A DNA stretch of 64,000 nt from Marinobacter salarius (GTDB taxonomy: Bacteria; Pseudomonadota; Gammaproteobacteria; Pseudomonadales; Oleiphilaceae): NCBI GenBank assembly GCA_000831005.1, contig CP007152.1, forward strand, positions 682,001 to 746,000, given 5' to 3'. How positions within the stretch are numbered: position 1 is the first letter of the stretch; the number at the start of each line of letters is the position of its first letter. The notes under the pieces were generated by a model. The model ran no database searches, was not told the DNA's origin, and saw only the letters and a list, made by a program, of their open reading frames with translations. The translations under genes were made by a program, and so were the position numbers. This document shows, piece by piece, positions 19,388 to 30,529 of the stretch.

Positions 19388-20779
19388 ATGACGGATCAGA
19401 ACAAGAGCGCCGAGAAACCCTGGGGCGGTCGTTTCACCGAACCCACCGATGCCTTTGTGGAGCGTTTCACCGCTTCCGTGGGCTTTGATCAGCGCCTATA
19501 CCATCACGATATTACCGGGTCCATTGCCCATGCCACCATGCTGGCGGAAGTGGGTGTGCTGACTGTGGAAGAGCGTGACACTATTATTGACGGCCTGAAA
19601 GCCGTCAAGGCGGACATTGAGGCCGGCACCTTTGAGTGGTCGGTCAGTCTGGAAGATGTGCACATGAACATTGAAGCGCGACTGACGGATCGGATTGGCA
19701 TCACGGGCAAGAAGTTGCACACCGGTCGCAGCCGCAACGATCAGGTGGCCACAGATATTCGCCTCTACCTGCGCGACGAAATCGACGTCATCGCCGAAGA
19801 GCTTCGGCGCCTGCAAGCCGGCCTGCTGGATCTGGCCGAGCGCGAAGCCGAGACTATCATGCCGGGATTTACCCACCTGCAGACCGCTCAGCCGGTTACC
19901 TTCGGTCATCACCTGTTGGCCTGGTACGAAATGCTGGTGCGGGATGCCGAGCGCCTGCAGGACTGCCGCAAGCGTGTGAATGTGATGCCCTTGGGTGCTG
20001 CGGCGCTGGCGGGCACAACCTATCCGATTGATCGCGGTATCACTGCAAAACTGCTGGGCTTTGATCGGGCCAGTGAGAATTCCCTGGATTCCGTGAGTGA
20101 CCGGGATTTCGCCATCGAATTCTGCAGCTTTGCCGCCCTGTTGATGACCCACCTGTCGCGCTTCAGCGAGGAACTGGTACTGTGGACCTCTGCCCAGTTT
20201 GATTTCATCGACCTGCCGGACCGTTTCTGCACCGGGTCGTCCATCATGCCCCAGAAGAAGAATCCGGACGTGCCCGAGCTGGTACGCGGCAAGACCGGCC
20301 GGGTGAACGGCCACCTGATCAGTTTGCTGACCCTGATGAAGAGCCAGCCGCTGGCCTATAACAAGGACAATCAGGAGGACAAGGAGCCGTTGTTCGATAC
20401 CGTGGACACCGTGAAAGGCTGCCTCAAGGCTTACGCGGATATGATCCCGGCCATCGAAGCGCGGGCCGACAACATGCGCGTGGCGGCCAAGCGGGGATTC
20501 TCCACCGCAACTGATCTGGCGGACTATCTGGTCAAGAAGGGCGTGGCTTTCCGCGATGCCCATGAAATTGTGGGCAAAGCGGTTGCGTTTGGCGTTGCCG
20601 AAGGGCGTGACCTCTCCGAGATGACCACGGAAGAACTCACCCGCTTCTCCGACGTCATCGGCGAAGACGTGTTCGATGTGCTGACGCTGGAAGGCTCCGT
20701 GCAGGCGCGTGATCACCTTGGCGGCACTGCGCCGAAGCAGGTGCGCGCTGCAGTCGCACGCGCGCGCCAGGCACTCTAG
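19388..20779 (+). CDS. argH: Argininosuccinate lyase
   Basis: Last step of arginine synthesis: argininosuccinate to arginine plus fumarate. The 463-residue protein has [20 protein letters not shown] at the N-terminus, [19 protein letters not shown], the [19 protein letters not shown] stretch, and the superfamily signature [12 protein letters not shown] near residue 282. It is intact and of normal length. It is divergent from algZ, and its TAG abuts the stop of the convergent GGDEF/EAL gene with no space between. Confidence 0.97.
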   Translation: MTDQNKSAEKPWGGRFTEPTDAFVERFTASVGFDQRLYHHDITGSIAHATMLAEVGVLTVEERDTIIDGLKAVKADIEAGTFEWSVSLEDVHMNIEARLTDRIGITGKKLHTGRSRNDQVATDIRLYLRDEIDVIAEELRRLQAGLLDLAEREAETIMPGFTHLQTAQPVTFGHHLLAWYEMLVRDAERLQDCRKRVNVMPLGAAALAGTTYPIDRGITAKLLGFDRASENSLDSVSDRDFAIEFCSFAALLMTHLSRFSEELVLWTSAQFDFIDLPDRFCTGSSIMPQKKNPDVPELVRGKTGRVNGHLISLLTLMKSQPLAYNKDNQEDKEPLFDTVDTVKGCLKAYADMIPAIEARADNMRVAAKRGFSTATDLADYLVKKGVAFRDAHEIVGKAVAFGVAEGRDLSEMTTEELTRFSDVIGEDVFDVLTLEGSVQARDHLGGTAPKQVRAAVARARQAL

Positions 20780-23224
20780 CTAGCCGCCAATCTTCCCCGT
20801 GGTCAGGGTAACCTCCACCGGTTTCAGCTCCTCCAGTGGGCGTGGCCGGTAGAGGCGGAAGCCCTGGCCGTAGTGAATGCCAAGGGTTCGTACCTTTCGG
20901 AGGGTGTCGTCGTTCTCAATGAAGGTGGCGACCGTCACCTTGCCCGAGGCTTCCGCTATTTTATGAAGCGCCTCTACCATTACCTGCTGCACCGGATCGT
21001 CGTTCAGGTGCTGCATGATCTTGTGGTCCAGCTTGATGATGTCCACCGGCAGTTTCGCCGCCAGGCCGTAACTTTCCACCGACGCTCCCGCACCATCCAG
21101 CGCTACCCGGCAGCCAATGCGGTGCAGGCTGTCGCACAGCACCGCGACATCGTCCGGATACTGGGTGGCGTGGGCTTCCCTTATCTCCAGGCAGAAGCAT
21201 TCCGGGGCAAAGGGTGATCCTTTCAGTGCGGCTTCCATAAAGTCCGCAAACGAGTCATCCAGTACGCTGGCCAGGGACAGGTTGAAACCGCAGTACTTGA
21301 GGCGCGGCTCCAGCAGACGGTGCTGTTCGAGCCAGGCCAGGGTCTGACGGATCACCTGGCGATCCAGGCGCTTGGCCAGGTCAAATCGTTCGGCAACGGG
21401 CAGGAAAGCGTCCGGGGTCAGGGGAGGGCTGTCAGGCGTCTCACCGGGAATCCGGGTCAGTATTTCGATGTGGTCGCCCCAGGTAACGCTGGCCACGGGG
21501 CGCAGCGATTGGTATTCAAGCTTCAGGTGGCCACTGTCGAGTGCCTGCTGGATTTGTGCCAGCACCTCGTTGGCCGTGCCCTCGTCCAGCGACAGGGACA
21601 TGGCCCGGGCGGCATGAATCCGGTTGCGACCGGACGTTTTTGCGGTGTGGCACAGGTCAGCCGCCTGGGTCAGCAGTTGTTCGGAATCGGTGGGCGCGTC
21701 GTCGTCCAGAAACAGCAGGCCGCCACTGGCCGTTGTCTGTAACTGCTTGTCCTGCCAGTGGAACACGAAGCCGCCGATCAGCTCGAGAATGCTGTCGGCA
21801 ATCTTGCGGGCGCGCGCTTCGGGGCAGTTTTCGATCAGCAGGGCGAAGGTGTCGCCGGCCAGTCGTGCCAGCGCATCCCGCTGTCGGATCTTGACCCCGA
21901 GATTGCCGGCCAGCTCACGCAGGTAACGGTCGCAGGTGCCGCTGCCGGCGATGTCGTTGAAGTGGTCAAACCCATCCAGGTCGAGATAGAGCAGGCTGTC
22001 ACTGCTCTCCCGCCGTGGCTTCTGCTCCAGTGTTCGTTGCAGGCGGCCCAGGAAGGCTTTGCGGTTCATCAGGCCGGTGACCGGATCATGCTGGACGCGG
22101 TATTCGCTGCTGGAGGAGTTCTGCAGGCGGTCGCTGATGTCCCGGGCCACATGAACGGCGCCAATCACGTCGCCCTGGTCATTGGTCAGGCGTTGATAGT
22201 GGATCTCGTACAGGGGCAGCTCCCGGTGTTGCTGCGCCATGGGCATTTCCACCACGAAACTGTCGCGTTCGAAGGCGCGGTGCCAGAGTCGCTCGATAAG
22301 CCGTCGTTCGTTGGGGAAGCCCTGCAATGCGGCGCTCAGGTTGCTTCCGGATTCCGGCCGGAGGCCGAAGGTAATCTCGAACTGGCGACTGAAGGCACGG
22401 TTGAAATGCAAAAGGTTTAGCTGGCGATCAACGGCGACCACCAGGTCGTTGGTGGCGTTGATCGTGGCGCCCAGCATTTGCTCCGCCTGCTGGCGGGCGA
22501 GGGTATGATTGCGCTCAGGCGTGTGGTCAACCAGCGTTCCGCCCAGTCGCTGTATCCGTTCGCCGGCTTTCAGGGCCCGGCCAGTCAACGTCACTTGGCG
22601 AACGTTCTGTCGCGCGGTTATCAGATCCAGCGTCAGGGAGAAGGGCTGCCCGGTGCGGATGCAGCGACGGAACAGGGCGCGTATCCTGCCCTGGCTGGAC
22701 TGGCAGTAGAAAAGTGCCTGTTCGGGCGTGATTTCGCTGCCGGGTCTTAATTCCAGCAAATGATACATGCCGTCCGTCCAGATCAACTCATTGCTGTGGA
22801 GGTCCAGCTCCCAGATACCAACGCCGGCGGAAGTTTCAGTCAGCCGAATCAGGCGGTGGTCGATGGGGGAATGATCCCGCTGGCTTATAAATGCGCTGGC
22901 GGCCTGGTCGGAATCGCGAATGTCCATGCGCAGGCTGAGACCCGCTGTGAAGAAAAAGCCTTCCTTGTGGCGGAAGGTGATCAGTATCGACTCGCCATTT
23001 TCAATTCGGTGGCGATGGGCCGGTGCAAAGGGATCGTCCTGGCGTGCGGCCAGGATGCACTGAACCTTGCGACCCTCCAGTTCGCTGGCGTCGTAGCCCA
23101 GCACTGCCTCGGCGTGATGATCAGCGAACAGGATGACGCCGTCGTCGTTGATGCGGATCAGGGTTCGACGTTCGGCACCCTGGGGGGTGTCGGAACGGTC
23201 TCGACGGATAAAGAATTCTTTCAC
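20780..23224 (-). CDS. PAS-GGDEF-EAL protein with degenerate catalytic motifs
   Basis: An 814-residue cytosolic signalling protein starting with GTG at 23224. Three PAS-like segments are seen at about 20-105, 125-205 and 250-370. A GGDEF domain follows at about 395-550 and an EAL domain at about 560-800. The GGDEF signature reads AGDTF. In the EAL domain the EAL triplet reads EIL, the usual E-x-TE region reads EIREAH, the DDFGTG loop reads LDGAGAS, and the late glutamate motif reads VATFIEN. Several metal ligands are therefore missing, so it is probably a c-di-GMP sensor or scaffold, like FimX, rather than an enzyme. That role is inference. Confidence 0.85.
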   Translation of the reverse strand: MKEFFIRRDRSDTPQGAERRTLIRINDDGVILFADHHAEAVLGYDASELEGRKVQCILAARQDDPFAPAHRHRIENGESILITFRHKEGFFFTAGLSLRMDIRDSDQAASAFISQRDHSPIDHRLIRLTETSAGVGIWELDLHSNELIWTDGMYHLLELRPGSEITPEQALFYCQSSQGRIRALFRRCIRTGQPFSLTLDLITARQNVRQVTLTGRALKAGERIQRLGGTLVDHTPERNHTLARQQAEQMLGATINATNDLVVAVDRQLNLLHFNRAFSRQFEITFGLRPESGSNLSAALQGFPNERRLIERLWHRAFERDSFVVEMPMAQQHRELPLYEIHYQRLTNDQGDVIGAVHVARDISDRLQNSSSSEYRVQHDPVTGLMNRKAFLGRLQRTLEQKPRRESSDSLLYLDLDGFDHFNDIAGSGTCDRYLRELAGNLGVKIRQRDALARLAGDTFALLIENCPEARARKIADSILELIGGFVFHWQDKQLQTTASGGLLFLDDDAPTDSEQLLTQAADLCHTAKTSGRNRIHAARAMSLSLDEGTANEVLAQIQQALDSGHLKLEYQSLRPVASVTWGDHIEILTRIPGETPDSPPLTPDAFLPVAERFDLAKRLDRQVIRQTLAWLEQHRLLEPRLKYCGFNLSLASVLDDSFADFMEAALKGSPFAPECFCLEIREAHATQYPDDVAVLCDSLHRIGCRVALDGAGASVESYGLAAKLPVDIIKLDHKIMQHLNDDPVQQVMVEALHKIAEASGKVTVATFIENDDTLRKVRTLGIHYGQGFRLYRPRPLEELKPVEVTLTTGKIGG

Positions 23225-23358
23225 GACGGAAAAGCCTCAGCCAAGTTGTGGCAGGAGCGTGCTAATGTTCTCCCGCTTTTATTTTTTTGCCGATTTTGCC
23301 ACGATTCGGTCATCATACTGATAATGGTATCGGAAAGAACCTCTCCCGCGGAGTCGCC

Positions 23359-26226
23359 TTGACCATCCAAACCGCTCCTATTGCCCTGGACTTTGATGAG
23401 GGTATAGACCGAAAAACGCTGCGCCGGCTGCGGGACCGGTTCATGGCTGTCAACCGGGAGCGCTGGGATCGTGCCCATTCGGCCCTGACCTATCGGCAAC
23501 AGGCTGTTCTGGAAGTGTTGCCACTGGTGTTCCATCTTAATCACCCGGCTTTGCCCGGCTATCTCGACAGCGACTGCCCTTACGGACTGAGCCACTATCG
23601 GCCCCCTGAGTCCACGCTGAACGCTGCCCGGCGCCTGGCAAGAACCTTTTCACTCAAGGACGAGGGGCGCAGAAAACCAGACCTGGAAGCCCTCTTCCTG
23701 ATGGGCAGCCCCGGGACCCTGGGCCATTCGGTGGCCAGTGATCTGGATATCTGGCTGTGTCATCGCCCGGATCTCTCGGAGCGGGGCGTGCGTTGCCTGG
23801 AACGTAAGGCTCAAAGTCTGTCCATCTGGCCGAAAGCCTGGGGGTTGAGCTTCATGTGTTTGTGTTTTCCGCCGCTGACTGGCGTGCCGGAAGGCAGCGA
23901 GCGGAAGTGACCGGGGAAAACTGCGGCAGTTCACAGCATTATTTGCTGCTGGACGAATTCTACCGCACGAGCATTCATCTTGGCGGCCGTTATCCATTGT
24001 GGTGGCTGGTCCCCGTGGAGGATGAGCGACGCTATGACGAGTGCGCCCGGCAGCTGATTGACTGCCGTTTTATCCGGGGTGATGAGTACATTGATTTCGG
24101 CCCCGTGTCCTCGATACCGCAGGAAGAGTTTCTGGGGGCTGGAGTCTGGCAGTTGTACAAAGGCATCGACATGCCCTGGAAGTCGATCCTCAAGCTGCTG
24201 CTGATCGAGTGTTATGCCCGTAGTAATGAGAGCCAAGAGAGCGATGAGAAACCACTGCTGTCCCGGGTCTTCAAGGCGGCGGTGTATTCCGGTGAAACCA
24301 ACCCTGACCGGCTCGATCCCTACGTACTGCTTTACGAACGCCTTGAGCAGTGGCTGCTTGAAGAAGATGCCCCCCAACGCCTGGTCCTGGTGCGTCAGAG
24401 CCTTTATCTCAAGGCAGGCCTGCCGCTTACCCGTTCGGCACAGACCCTCTCAGGCTGGAGAGCCAGGCTGTTGCAGGCCCTGGTGGACTCCTGGGGCTGG
24501 TCGGCTGCTGAGTTGAAAAACCTGGACAACCGGATCCGCTGGCGCGCAGAGGACGTGGTCACCCTTCGGCGGGCCGTGGTGGCCGAGTTGACCCACAGCT
24601 ACCGGCTGTTGTCTCGGCTGGCTCGGGATCATGGCACCCGTGCGGCCATCACCAGCAATGACATGAACCTGCTGGGGCGTAAGTTGTATGCGGCGTTTCA
24701 GCGTAAGGCCGGGAAGGTAGAGCAGATCAACCCCGGGCTAGCCCCCTCCCTGGCAGAAGAGAATCTTGCGTTCCATCACCAGTCGGAACAGGGTGGTTCG
24801 GCTGGTCACGACGGCTGGTTGCTATACCGTGATCTTGAGGACCCGTCAGATGCGCTCTGGCAACCGGTCATACGCCGTTCGGGCAATCTCAGTGAACTGT
24901 TGGTGTGGGGCTATTACAACGGCTTGCTGACCCGGGCCACACGGTTGAATGTGCGAGCCGGCAGCAGCATTGCTCGGTGGCAGAACTGCGGGAAATGCTG
25001 GATGCACTTGGTGCGTTCCTGCCATTCCCGGTGGAGCCGGCTGGCCGGGAGGCGCTTTCCCGGGGTGTGCACCCGCTGCGCAACCTGCTGTTTGTCAATG
25101 TCGGGGTCGACCCTCAGCCTATCTGACCGAGCGGGGCTTGCACAAGCTTAGCGCCCGTCACGATTCACTGGGCTTCAGCGGTGGACGGGAGAACCTGGTG
25201 AATACCATTGACCAGGTCACCTTCAATAGCTGGCACGAGGTGAGTTTGCAGCACTACGCTGCCGGAGACACGCTGGTGCAGTGCCTCAAAAACGTGCTGG
25301 CATCAGTCGCCAACGCTCCGGACCGGTTGCCGGACATCATGGTTCATAGCCACAGCACAGGCCACGGAGCCGCCATAGCCCGCCGCGTACGCGAGTTGTT
25401 CATGGACGTGATGCGTTATTTCTTCGCCGGCGGTGTCGGCCCTCATCCCCTGCGTTACGTCATCGAGATGGATCGGCGATACTTCCTGCTTCAATTCAGT
25501 GGCACCGAGCCCGGATTCGTGGCCCTGGACAGCAACGAAGCACTGATGGCGTATCTGTCCAAGCCGCAGGAATCCTACGTGCCAGTGGTGTTTGACCAAT
25601 ACGCCTTACTGGATGACCTGCCATTACGCGCCGTGTGCCATGCCAGCGAGCCGGATAACATTCAGGTGTTCTACCGGGTCACAGGAGAGACCGCGAAGGT
25701 GTGGGTCGTGGATGAACTGGGATCGGTGTTCTGCTGGCAGCAGGGTTACACCAATCGTCGCTTCCTGCTGGTGCCCTTGCTGCGATTCCTGGAGAACCTG
25801 ATTGAACGCCGGCAGTTGCGACAACTGGACGCCGTGACCGATGTTGCAGGTGTCCAGTGCTATGAGATGGTGCTTCGCGACAGTCAGTGGCGTGCGGAGA
25901 GGCGGCCGGACGCCGACAGCAACGTGCGCCTGCCCGGGCTGGATGTACAGGCCATCGGTATTCAGGAGGGTGACTCTCAGGTGCGTTTCGATATTTTCTG
26001 TGGCGACCAGGAATTTACCGTCCAGGAGTATGGAGACCAGCTGATACCCGCGGTGGCCCACTATATTCGCTCGCTCCGCCAAAGTGACGAGCGCTACCCG
26101 GTCTACCTGACGGATGTTCACCTACCCCATGACCTGGATCCACAGATATACCAGCAGCATATCCAGACCATCCAGTATCTCTACTACCGTACCGAGTTGG
26201 AAGATTTGCTGAACCGGCATCTGTAG
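23359..26226 (+). CDS. cyaA: Class I adenylate cyclase (three frameshifts)
   Basis: Makes cAMP from ATP. The N-terminal catalytic domain shows LFLMGSPGTLGHSVASDLDIWLC, with the class I G-S and D-x-D metal residues. Later blocks are NCGSSQHYLLLDEFYRTSI, GGRYPLWWLVP, FISRQACRLP-region helices restored as LKAGLPLTRS, and LVNTIDQVTFNSWHEV. The frame slips at about 23829 (TGG then CC), 24961 (GG run) and 25121 (CC run), each one base short. Restored, the protein is about 956 residues, normal for the family. The start is taken as TTG at 23359 with GGAG five bases upstream; earlier TTG codons are possible. It is divergent from the GGDEF/EAL gene. Confidence 0.9.
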
Positions 26227-26313
26227 TATCCGGAATCGTGGGTGGTAGCATCTCGCCGGGCGCGGCCTCACTCAGGTATACTGCGTGCATACAGACAACG
26301 GGGGCAGCTACCC

Positions 26314-26493
26314 ATGAAGCCAGGACAGACACTTACGTTCCTGCTGGTGATGGTCGTGTTTCTGGTTGGGTGTGGCCAGAAGGGGCCGTTGTATCGTCAG
26401 GCACCTGCCAGTGACGATGCCGCAACCGAGCAGGCCGCACCCAGTCAGAAATCCAGCGAACACGACAGCAGCGAACCGGCTGAAGACCACTAG
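26314..26493 (+). CDS. lptM: LPS translocon maturation lipoprotein LptM (YifL)
   Basis: A 59-residue lipoprotein. The signal peptide MKPGQTLTFLLVMVVFLVGC ends in lipobox LVGC. It is followed at once by the family signature GQKGPLY, then a polar Ala/Ser/Glu tail. The family assists disulfide maturation of LptD in E. coli. The true ATG is at 26314; longer reading upstream is spurious. It lies just before lysA, the usual position. Confidence 0.93.
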   Translation: MKPGQTLTFLLVMVVFLVGCGQKGPLYRQAPASDDAATEQAAPSQKSSEHDSSEPAEDH

Positions 26494-26531
26494 GTTCGGC
26501 AGGCTGCCCCGATAACAGGCTCAGGAAATCC

Positions 26532-27782
26532 ATGGATCACTTCAATTACCGCAGCGGTGAATTGTTCGCTGAGAACGTGGCGGTTGAGGACATTGCCCGG
26601 CGTTTTGGTACGCCAGCCTATGTCTATTCCCGCGCCACCCTCGAGCGCCATTACCGCGCCTATGATGATGCGCTTGCCGGTCGGCCACACCTGGTGTGCT
26701 ACGCCGTCAAGGCCAACAGTAATATCGCCGTGCTGAACGTGTTGGCAAGGCTCGGCGCCGGTTTTGATATTGTGTCTGCCGGAGAACTGGAGCGGGTGAT
26801 CCGTGCTGGCGGGGATCCTGCGAAAACCGTCTTTTCCGGGGTCGGCAAACAGCGCTGGGAAATGCGCCGCGCCCTCGAGGCCGGTGTTCGCTGTTTCAAT
26901 GTGGAGTCCGACACCGAACTGGATCGCCTGAACGAAGTGGCGGGTGAGCTCGGTGTCAGGGCGCCGGTTTCCCTGCGTGTGAATCCGGACGTGGACGCCG
27001 GTACCCACCCCTATATTTCCACGGGGCTGAAAGAGAACAAGTTCGGCATCGACATTGCGGAAGCTCCGGCCGTCTATGAGCGTGCCGCTGCCATGCCAAA
27101 CCTGGACATACAAGGTGTGGATTGTCACATCGGCTCGCAGCTCACGTCGGTGTCACCTTTCCTCGATGCGCTGGACCGTGTGTTGGAACTGATCGATGCC
27201 CTGGCGCAAAAGAATATTAATATCCGGCATCTGGACATGGGCGGTGGCCTGGGGGTCACCTACGATCAGGAGCAGCCGCCGCAACCGTCGGATTATGTGA
27301 CCGCGCTGGCGGAACGCCTGGGCGATCGGTCGCTGGAGCTGATCATGGAGCCGGGGCGGTCCATTGCCGCCAACGCCGGCATCTTGCTGACGCGGGTGGA
27401 ATTCCTCAAGTGCACTGAACATCGCAACTTCGCCATCATAGATGCGGCAATGAACGACCTGATTCGTCCCGCGCTCTACAGCGCGTGGCAATCCATTGTC
27501 CCGGTAACGCCCCGCAACGACGGTGACGAGAAAGCGTGGGACCTGGTTGGGCCGGTGTGTGAGACCGGTGATTTCCTCGGCAAGGATCGCAAGCTGAGAC
27601 TCCAGGCGGGCGATTTGCTGGCGGTTCGGTCCGCCGGGGCCTATGGTTTTGTGATGAGCTCCAACTACAACACCCGTAACCGTCCACCGGAACTGATGGT
27701 TGATGGTGAACAGGTGCACATTGTGCGTCGGCGGGAAACCCTGGAAGAACAGCTTGGCCCAGAAAGCTGTTTGCCGGAATGA
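26532..27782 (+). CDS. lysA: Diaminopimelate decarboxylase
   Basis: PLP enzyme making lysine from meso-diaminopimelate. The 416-residue sequence starts [20 protein letters not shown]. It has the PLP lysine in [21 protein letters not shown], the HIGSQLT motif, the glycine loop DMGGGLGV, the [12 protein letters not shown] block, and the active-site cysteine in [11 protein letters not shown]. Length and motifs are complete. The stop overlaps a possible upstream start of dapF (ATGAG), indicating an operon. Confidence 0.97.
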   Translation: MDHFNYRSGELFAENVAVEDIARRFGTPAYVYSRATLERHYRAYDDALAGRPHLVCYAVKANSNIAVLNVLARLGAGFDIVSAGELERVIRAGGDPAKTVFSGVGKQRWEMRRALEAGVRCFNVESDTELDRLNEVAGELGVRAPVSLRVNPDVDAGTHPYISTGLKENKFGIDIAEAPAVYERAAAMPNLDIQGVDCHIGSQLTSVSPFLDALDRVLELIDALAQKNINIRHLDMGGGLGVTYDQEQPPQPSDYVTALAERLGDRSLELIMEPGRSIAANAGILLTRVEFLKCTEHRNFAIIDAAMNDLIRPALYSAWQSIVPVTPRNDGDEKAWDLVGPVCETGDFLGKDRKLRLQAGDLLAVRSAGAYGFVMSSNYNTRNRPPELMVDGEQVHIVRRRETLEEQLGPESCLPE

Positions 27783-27796
27783 GTGGAGAGGCGGAG

Positions 27797-28762
27797 ATGA
27801 GTCAGTCCCGGCGCAATCAGGGCCCAATGCTTAACTTCACCAAGATGCACGGTCTTGGGAACGACTTCATGGTGGTGGACGCCATCAGCCAGCCCTTTCG
27901 CCTGCGCCCGGAGATGATCCGCGAACTGGCCGACCGGAATTTCGGCATTGGCTTTGATCAGCTGCTGGTGGTTGAACCCCCGGGGCTTCCCGATGTGGAC
28001 TTCCGCTACCGGATATTCAACAGCGATGGCTCGGAAGTCGAGCAGTGCGGCAACGGGGCCCGCTGTTTTGCCCGCTTTGTCCGCGACCAGCGCCTGACCA
28101 ACAAGAAGGTGATCCGGGTTCAGACCGCCAAGGGCGTTATCGAATTGAGAGTCGGACGTGCAGGCATGGTCACCGTCGATATGGGGGTTCCTGAACTCAA
28201 TCCTCCGGCCATCCCGTTCGCTGCCGACCGCCGCAAGGACGTGTACACGGTGGAACTCGGCGGTGATACCGTGGAACTCAGTGCCGTCTCCATGGGCAAT
28301 CCCCATGGGGTGCTATTGGTGGATGACGTGGATACCGCCCCGGTAGGCGAGTTTGGCCCCAGGCTTGAGAGCCATCCGCGGTTCCCGGCGCGGGCCAACA
28401 TCGGGTTCCTGCAGATTATTGACCGGACCCGCGTTCGCCTGAGGGTGTTCGAGCGTGGTTCCGGCGAAACCATGGCCTGCGGCAGTGGCGCCTGTGCGGC
28501 GGTGGTCGCCGGCTGCCTGCGAGGGCTGCTGGACAGCCGGGTGGACGTCGAGCTGAAAGGCGGGCGCCTGGTCATCGAATGGCAGGGTGAGGGGGCCCCT
28601 GTTATGATGGAAGGCCCGACGGCCAGCGTTTTCGAGGGTCAGCTTCGCCTGCCGGCAGACCAGCCCCCGAAACGACGTAAGAGCACGCGGCACAGCGATG
28701 CAAAATCAGGTACCAACCGACAGAACAATCGCCATCGCCAGCCGGCCACATCAAGGCCCTGA
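27797..28762 (+). CDS. dapF: Diaminopimelate epimerase with C-terminal basic tail
   Basis: Converts LL- to meso-diaminopimelate for lysine and peptidoglycan. Both catalytic cysteines are present, in [13 protein letters not shown] and in [12 protein letters not shown]. The start [14 protein letters not shown] typical of the family lies at 27827. An ATG at 27797 has a better-spaced GAGG and adds ten residues, so it is chosen, but 27827 is nearly as likely. The enzyme usually ends soon after VFEGQLRL; here about 35 polar, basic residues follow ([17 protein letters not shown] and so on), overlapping no recognisable domain. The tail could be real or reflect another unseen slip. Confidence 0.93.
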   Translation: MSQSRRNQGPMLNFTKMHGLGNDFMVVDAISQPFRLRPEMIRELADRNFGIGFDQLLVVEPPGLPDVDFRYRIFNSDGSEVEQCGNGARCFARFVRDQRLTNKKVIRVQTAKGVIELRVGRAGMVTVDMGVPELNPPAIPFAADRRKDVYTVELGGDTVELSAVSMGNPHGVLLVDDVDTAPVGEFGPRLESHPRFPARANIGFLQIIDRTRVRLRVFERGSGETMACGSGACAAVVAGCLRGLLDSRVDVELKGGRLVIEWQGEGAPVMMEGPTASVFEGQLRLPADQPPKRRKSTRHSDAKSGTNRQNNRHRQPATSRP

Positions 28763-28778
28763 CCATCAGGAGAGCAGC

Positions 28779-29525
28779 ATGACAGAACAAACGGCCCACA
28801 AGAAGGCCGAAGGGCTCACCCGGGAAGCCGTCGCAGATTATCTGCGGAATAACCCCGATTTCTTTATTGATCAGGACGAGCTCCTGCGCAGCCTGACCCT
28901 GCCCCACGACAGCGGCCGGGCGATCTCGCTGGTAGAGCGCCAGGTGCACCTGTTTCGCGAACAGCGCGACACCTTGCGTCGCGAGTTGGTAGAGCTGGTG
29001 TCCATTGCACGCCACAACGACCGTCTGTTCGAAAAGAGCAAGCGCCTGCTGATGCAGGTGATCGAGGCCCGCAACCTGAATGATATGGCCGCCGCGATTG
29101 ATGACAGTATCCGTGGTGATTTCGGTCTGGACGCGGCCTCGGTGATTCTCTTCACCGACAGCGAGTTGCCGGCAGCGGCGCAAGGCGCCCTACACGTGGT
29201 GTCGCCGGATGAGGCGAAAGCGCGCCTGGGTGGCTTGCTGGAAGGGGATCGCGCCGTTTGTGGCCAGTTCCGTGAGAGCGAGCGCAGTTTCCTGTTCCCG
29301 GACCGGGAGGAACCCATTGCCTCCGTGGCGTTAGTGCCACTGCGTAACAACGAATTGGTCGGGGTGTTTGCCGTGGGTAGTTGCGAACCCGGGTACTTCG
29401 ACCAGAGTATGGGATCACTCTTCCTGACCTACATCAGCGACACCCTGAGCCGTCTGTTGCCGCCTATCCTGCAAAGGCATGCCGCCACGTTGCCTGTCAC
29501 CGATGTGGTCGCGGAGTCCCGCTGA
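28779..29525 (+). CDS. DUF484 family protein (GAF-like)
   Basis: A 248-residue protein that lies between dapF and xerC in many gammaproteobacteria. It starts at 28779 (MTEQTAHKKAEGLTREAV) behind CAGGAGAGCAGC. Visible blocks are VADYLRNNPDFFIDQDELL, LTLPHDSGRAISLVERQV, FREQRDTLRRELVELVSIAR and a C-terminal GAF-like fold (VALVPLRNNELVGVFAVGS). Function is unknown. xerC begins 2 bases after its stop. Confidence 0.9.
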   Translation: MTEQTAHKKAEGLTREAVADYLRNNPDFFIDQDELLRSLTLPHDSGRAISLVERQVHLFREQRDTLRRELVELVSIARHNDRLFEKSKRLLMQVIEARNLNDMAAAIDDSIRGDFGLDAASVILFTDSELPAAAQGALHVVSPDEAKARLGGLLEGDRAVCGQFRESERSFLFPDREEPIASVALVPLRNNELVGVFAVGSCEPGYFDQSMGSLFLTYISDTLSRLLPPILQRHAATLPVTDVVAESR

Positions 29526-29527
29526 CC

Positions 29528-30481
29528 ATGTCGCTGGCTGACGAGGAAACCGGCCCGGCTGCCACACTGGCAGAGCCTGTGGCCGCGTTCCTGCGTTATC
29601 TGGCGTCGGAGAAGCGACACTCACCACGCACCTGCGGCAGTTATCGCGATGACCTGAACCGCTTTGCTGCGTGGGTTGAGCATCTACCGTCACCGGCCTG
29701 GCGGTCGGTCACCAGCCACGACTTGCGACGATACGTTGCCCAGCTCAGCCGTGAAGGTTTGGGCGGTCGGAGTATCGCTCGTCACCTGTCTGCCATCCGC
29801 CGGTTCTACGAATACCTGTTACGGGAACACCTGGCTGTCGACAATCCGGCGTTGGACATCCGGGCTCCGAAGTCCGGTAGGCGTCTACCGAAGGTGGCGG
29901 ATGTGGACCAGCTCAATCACCTCTTGGACGCAACGCCCGATGATCCGCTGGAAATTCGCGACCTGAGCATGTTCGAGCTGATGTATTCCTCAGGGCTGCG
30001 GTTGTCGGAACTGGCGGGGCTGGATCTCCAATCCGTAGACGTCCGAGGTGGGGAGGTCCGGGTGCTGGGTAAGGGGCGCAAGGAACGCCTCCTGCCGGTT
30101 GGTCGAAGGGCGTTGGAGGCGCTGGCTCGGTGGCTTGACGTGCGCGGAGCGATGGCGCCAGACGGAGAGAATGCCCTGTATGTGAGCCGGCGAGGTGATC
30201 GGCTCAGTACTCGCAGTATCCAGTCCCGCCTCAGCCGGTGGGGAATGTCGAAAGGGGCGGACCAAAGACTGCATCCCCACCTGCTTCGGCATTCCTTCGC
30301 CAGCCATATGCTGGAGTCCAGTGGTGACCTGCGAGCGGTGCAGGAGTTGCTGGGCCATGCGGACATCGTGACGACCCAGGTCTATACTCATCTGGATTTC
30401 CAGCATCTGGCAAAGGTCTACGATCAGAGCCATCCCAGGGCTCGCCGTCGCGGTAACAGGCAGGAAACGGAGCATCGTTGA
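29528..30481 (+). CDS. xerC: Tyrosine recombinase XerC
   Basis: Resolves chromosome dimers with XerD at dif. The 317-residue protein has the N-terminal SAM-like core-binding domain (AFLRYLASEKRHSPRTCGSY) and the catalytic domain. Catalytic residues are seen as R in SSGLRLSELAGLD, H-x-x-R in HPHLLRHSFASHML, H in LGHADIVTTQ and the nucleophile Tyr in TQVYTHLDF near residue 285. Start ATG 29528. In Pseudomonas the HAD phosphatase gene yigB usually follows; here a diguanylate cyclase gene is next. Confidence 0.96.
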   Translation: MSLADEETGPAATLAEPVAAFLRYLASEKRHSPRTCGSYRDDLNRFAAWVEHLPSPAWRSVTSHDLRRYVAQLSREGLGGRSIARHLSAIRRFYEYLLREHLAVDNPALDIRAPKSGRRLPKVADVDQLNHLLDATPDDPLEIRDLSMFELMYSSGLRLSELAGLDLQSVDVRGGEVRVLGKGRKERLLPVGRRALEALARWLDVRGAMAPDGENALYVSRRGDRLSTRSIQSRLSRWGMSKGADQRLHPHLLRHSFASHMLESSGDLRAVQELLGHADIVTTQVYTHLDFQHLAKVYDQSHPRARRRGNRQETEHR

Positions 30482-30529
30482 GGCATCAGTCACGGAACAG
30501 GCGTCCAGTAAAAGGGCCAGGAGCGCTAA

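Noticed and set aside
19496..20716. 406-codon open frame antisense to argH
   Set aside because: argH is complete with its signature on the plus strand; the antisense product has no family features.
23854..25151. Separate genes for the pieces of cyaA
   Set aside because: The pieces follow each other in order along one class I adenylate cyclase, each step needing one added base.
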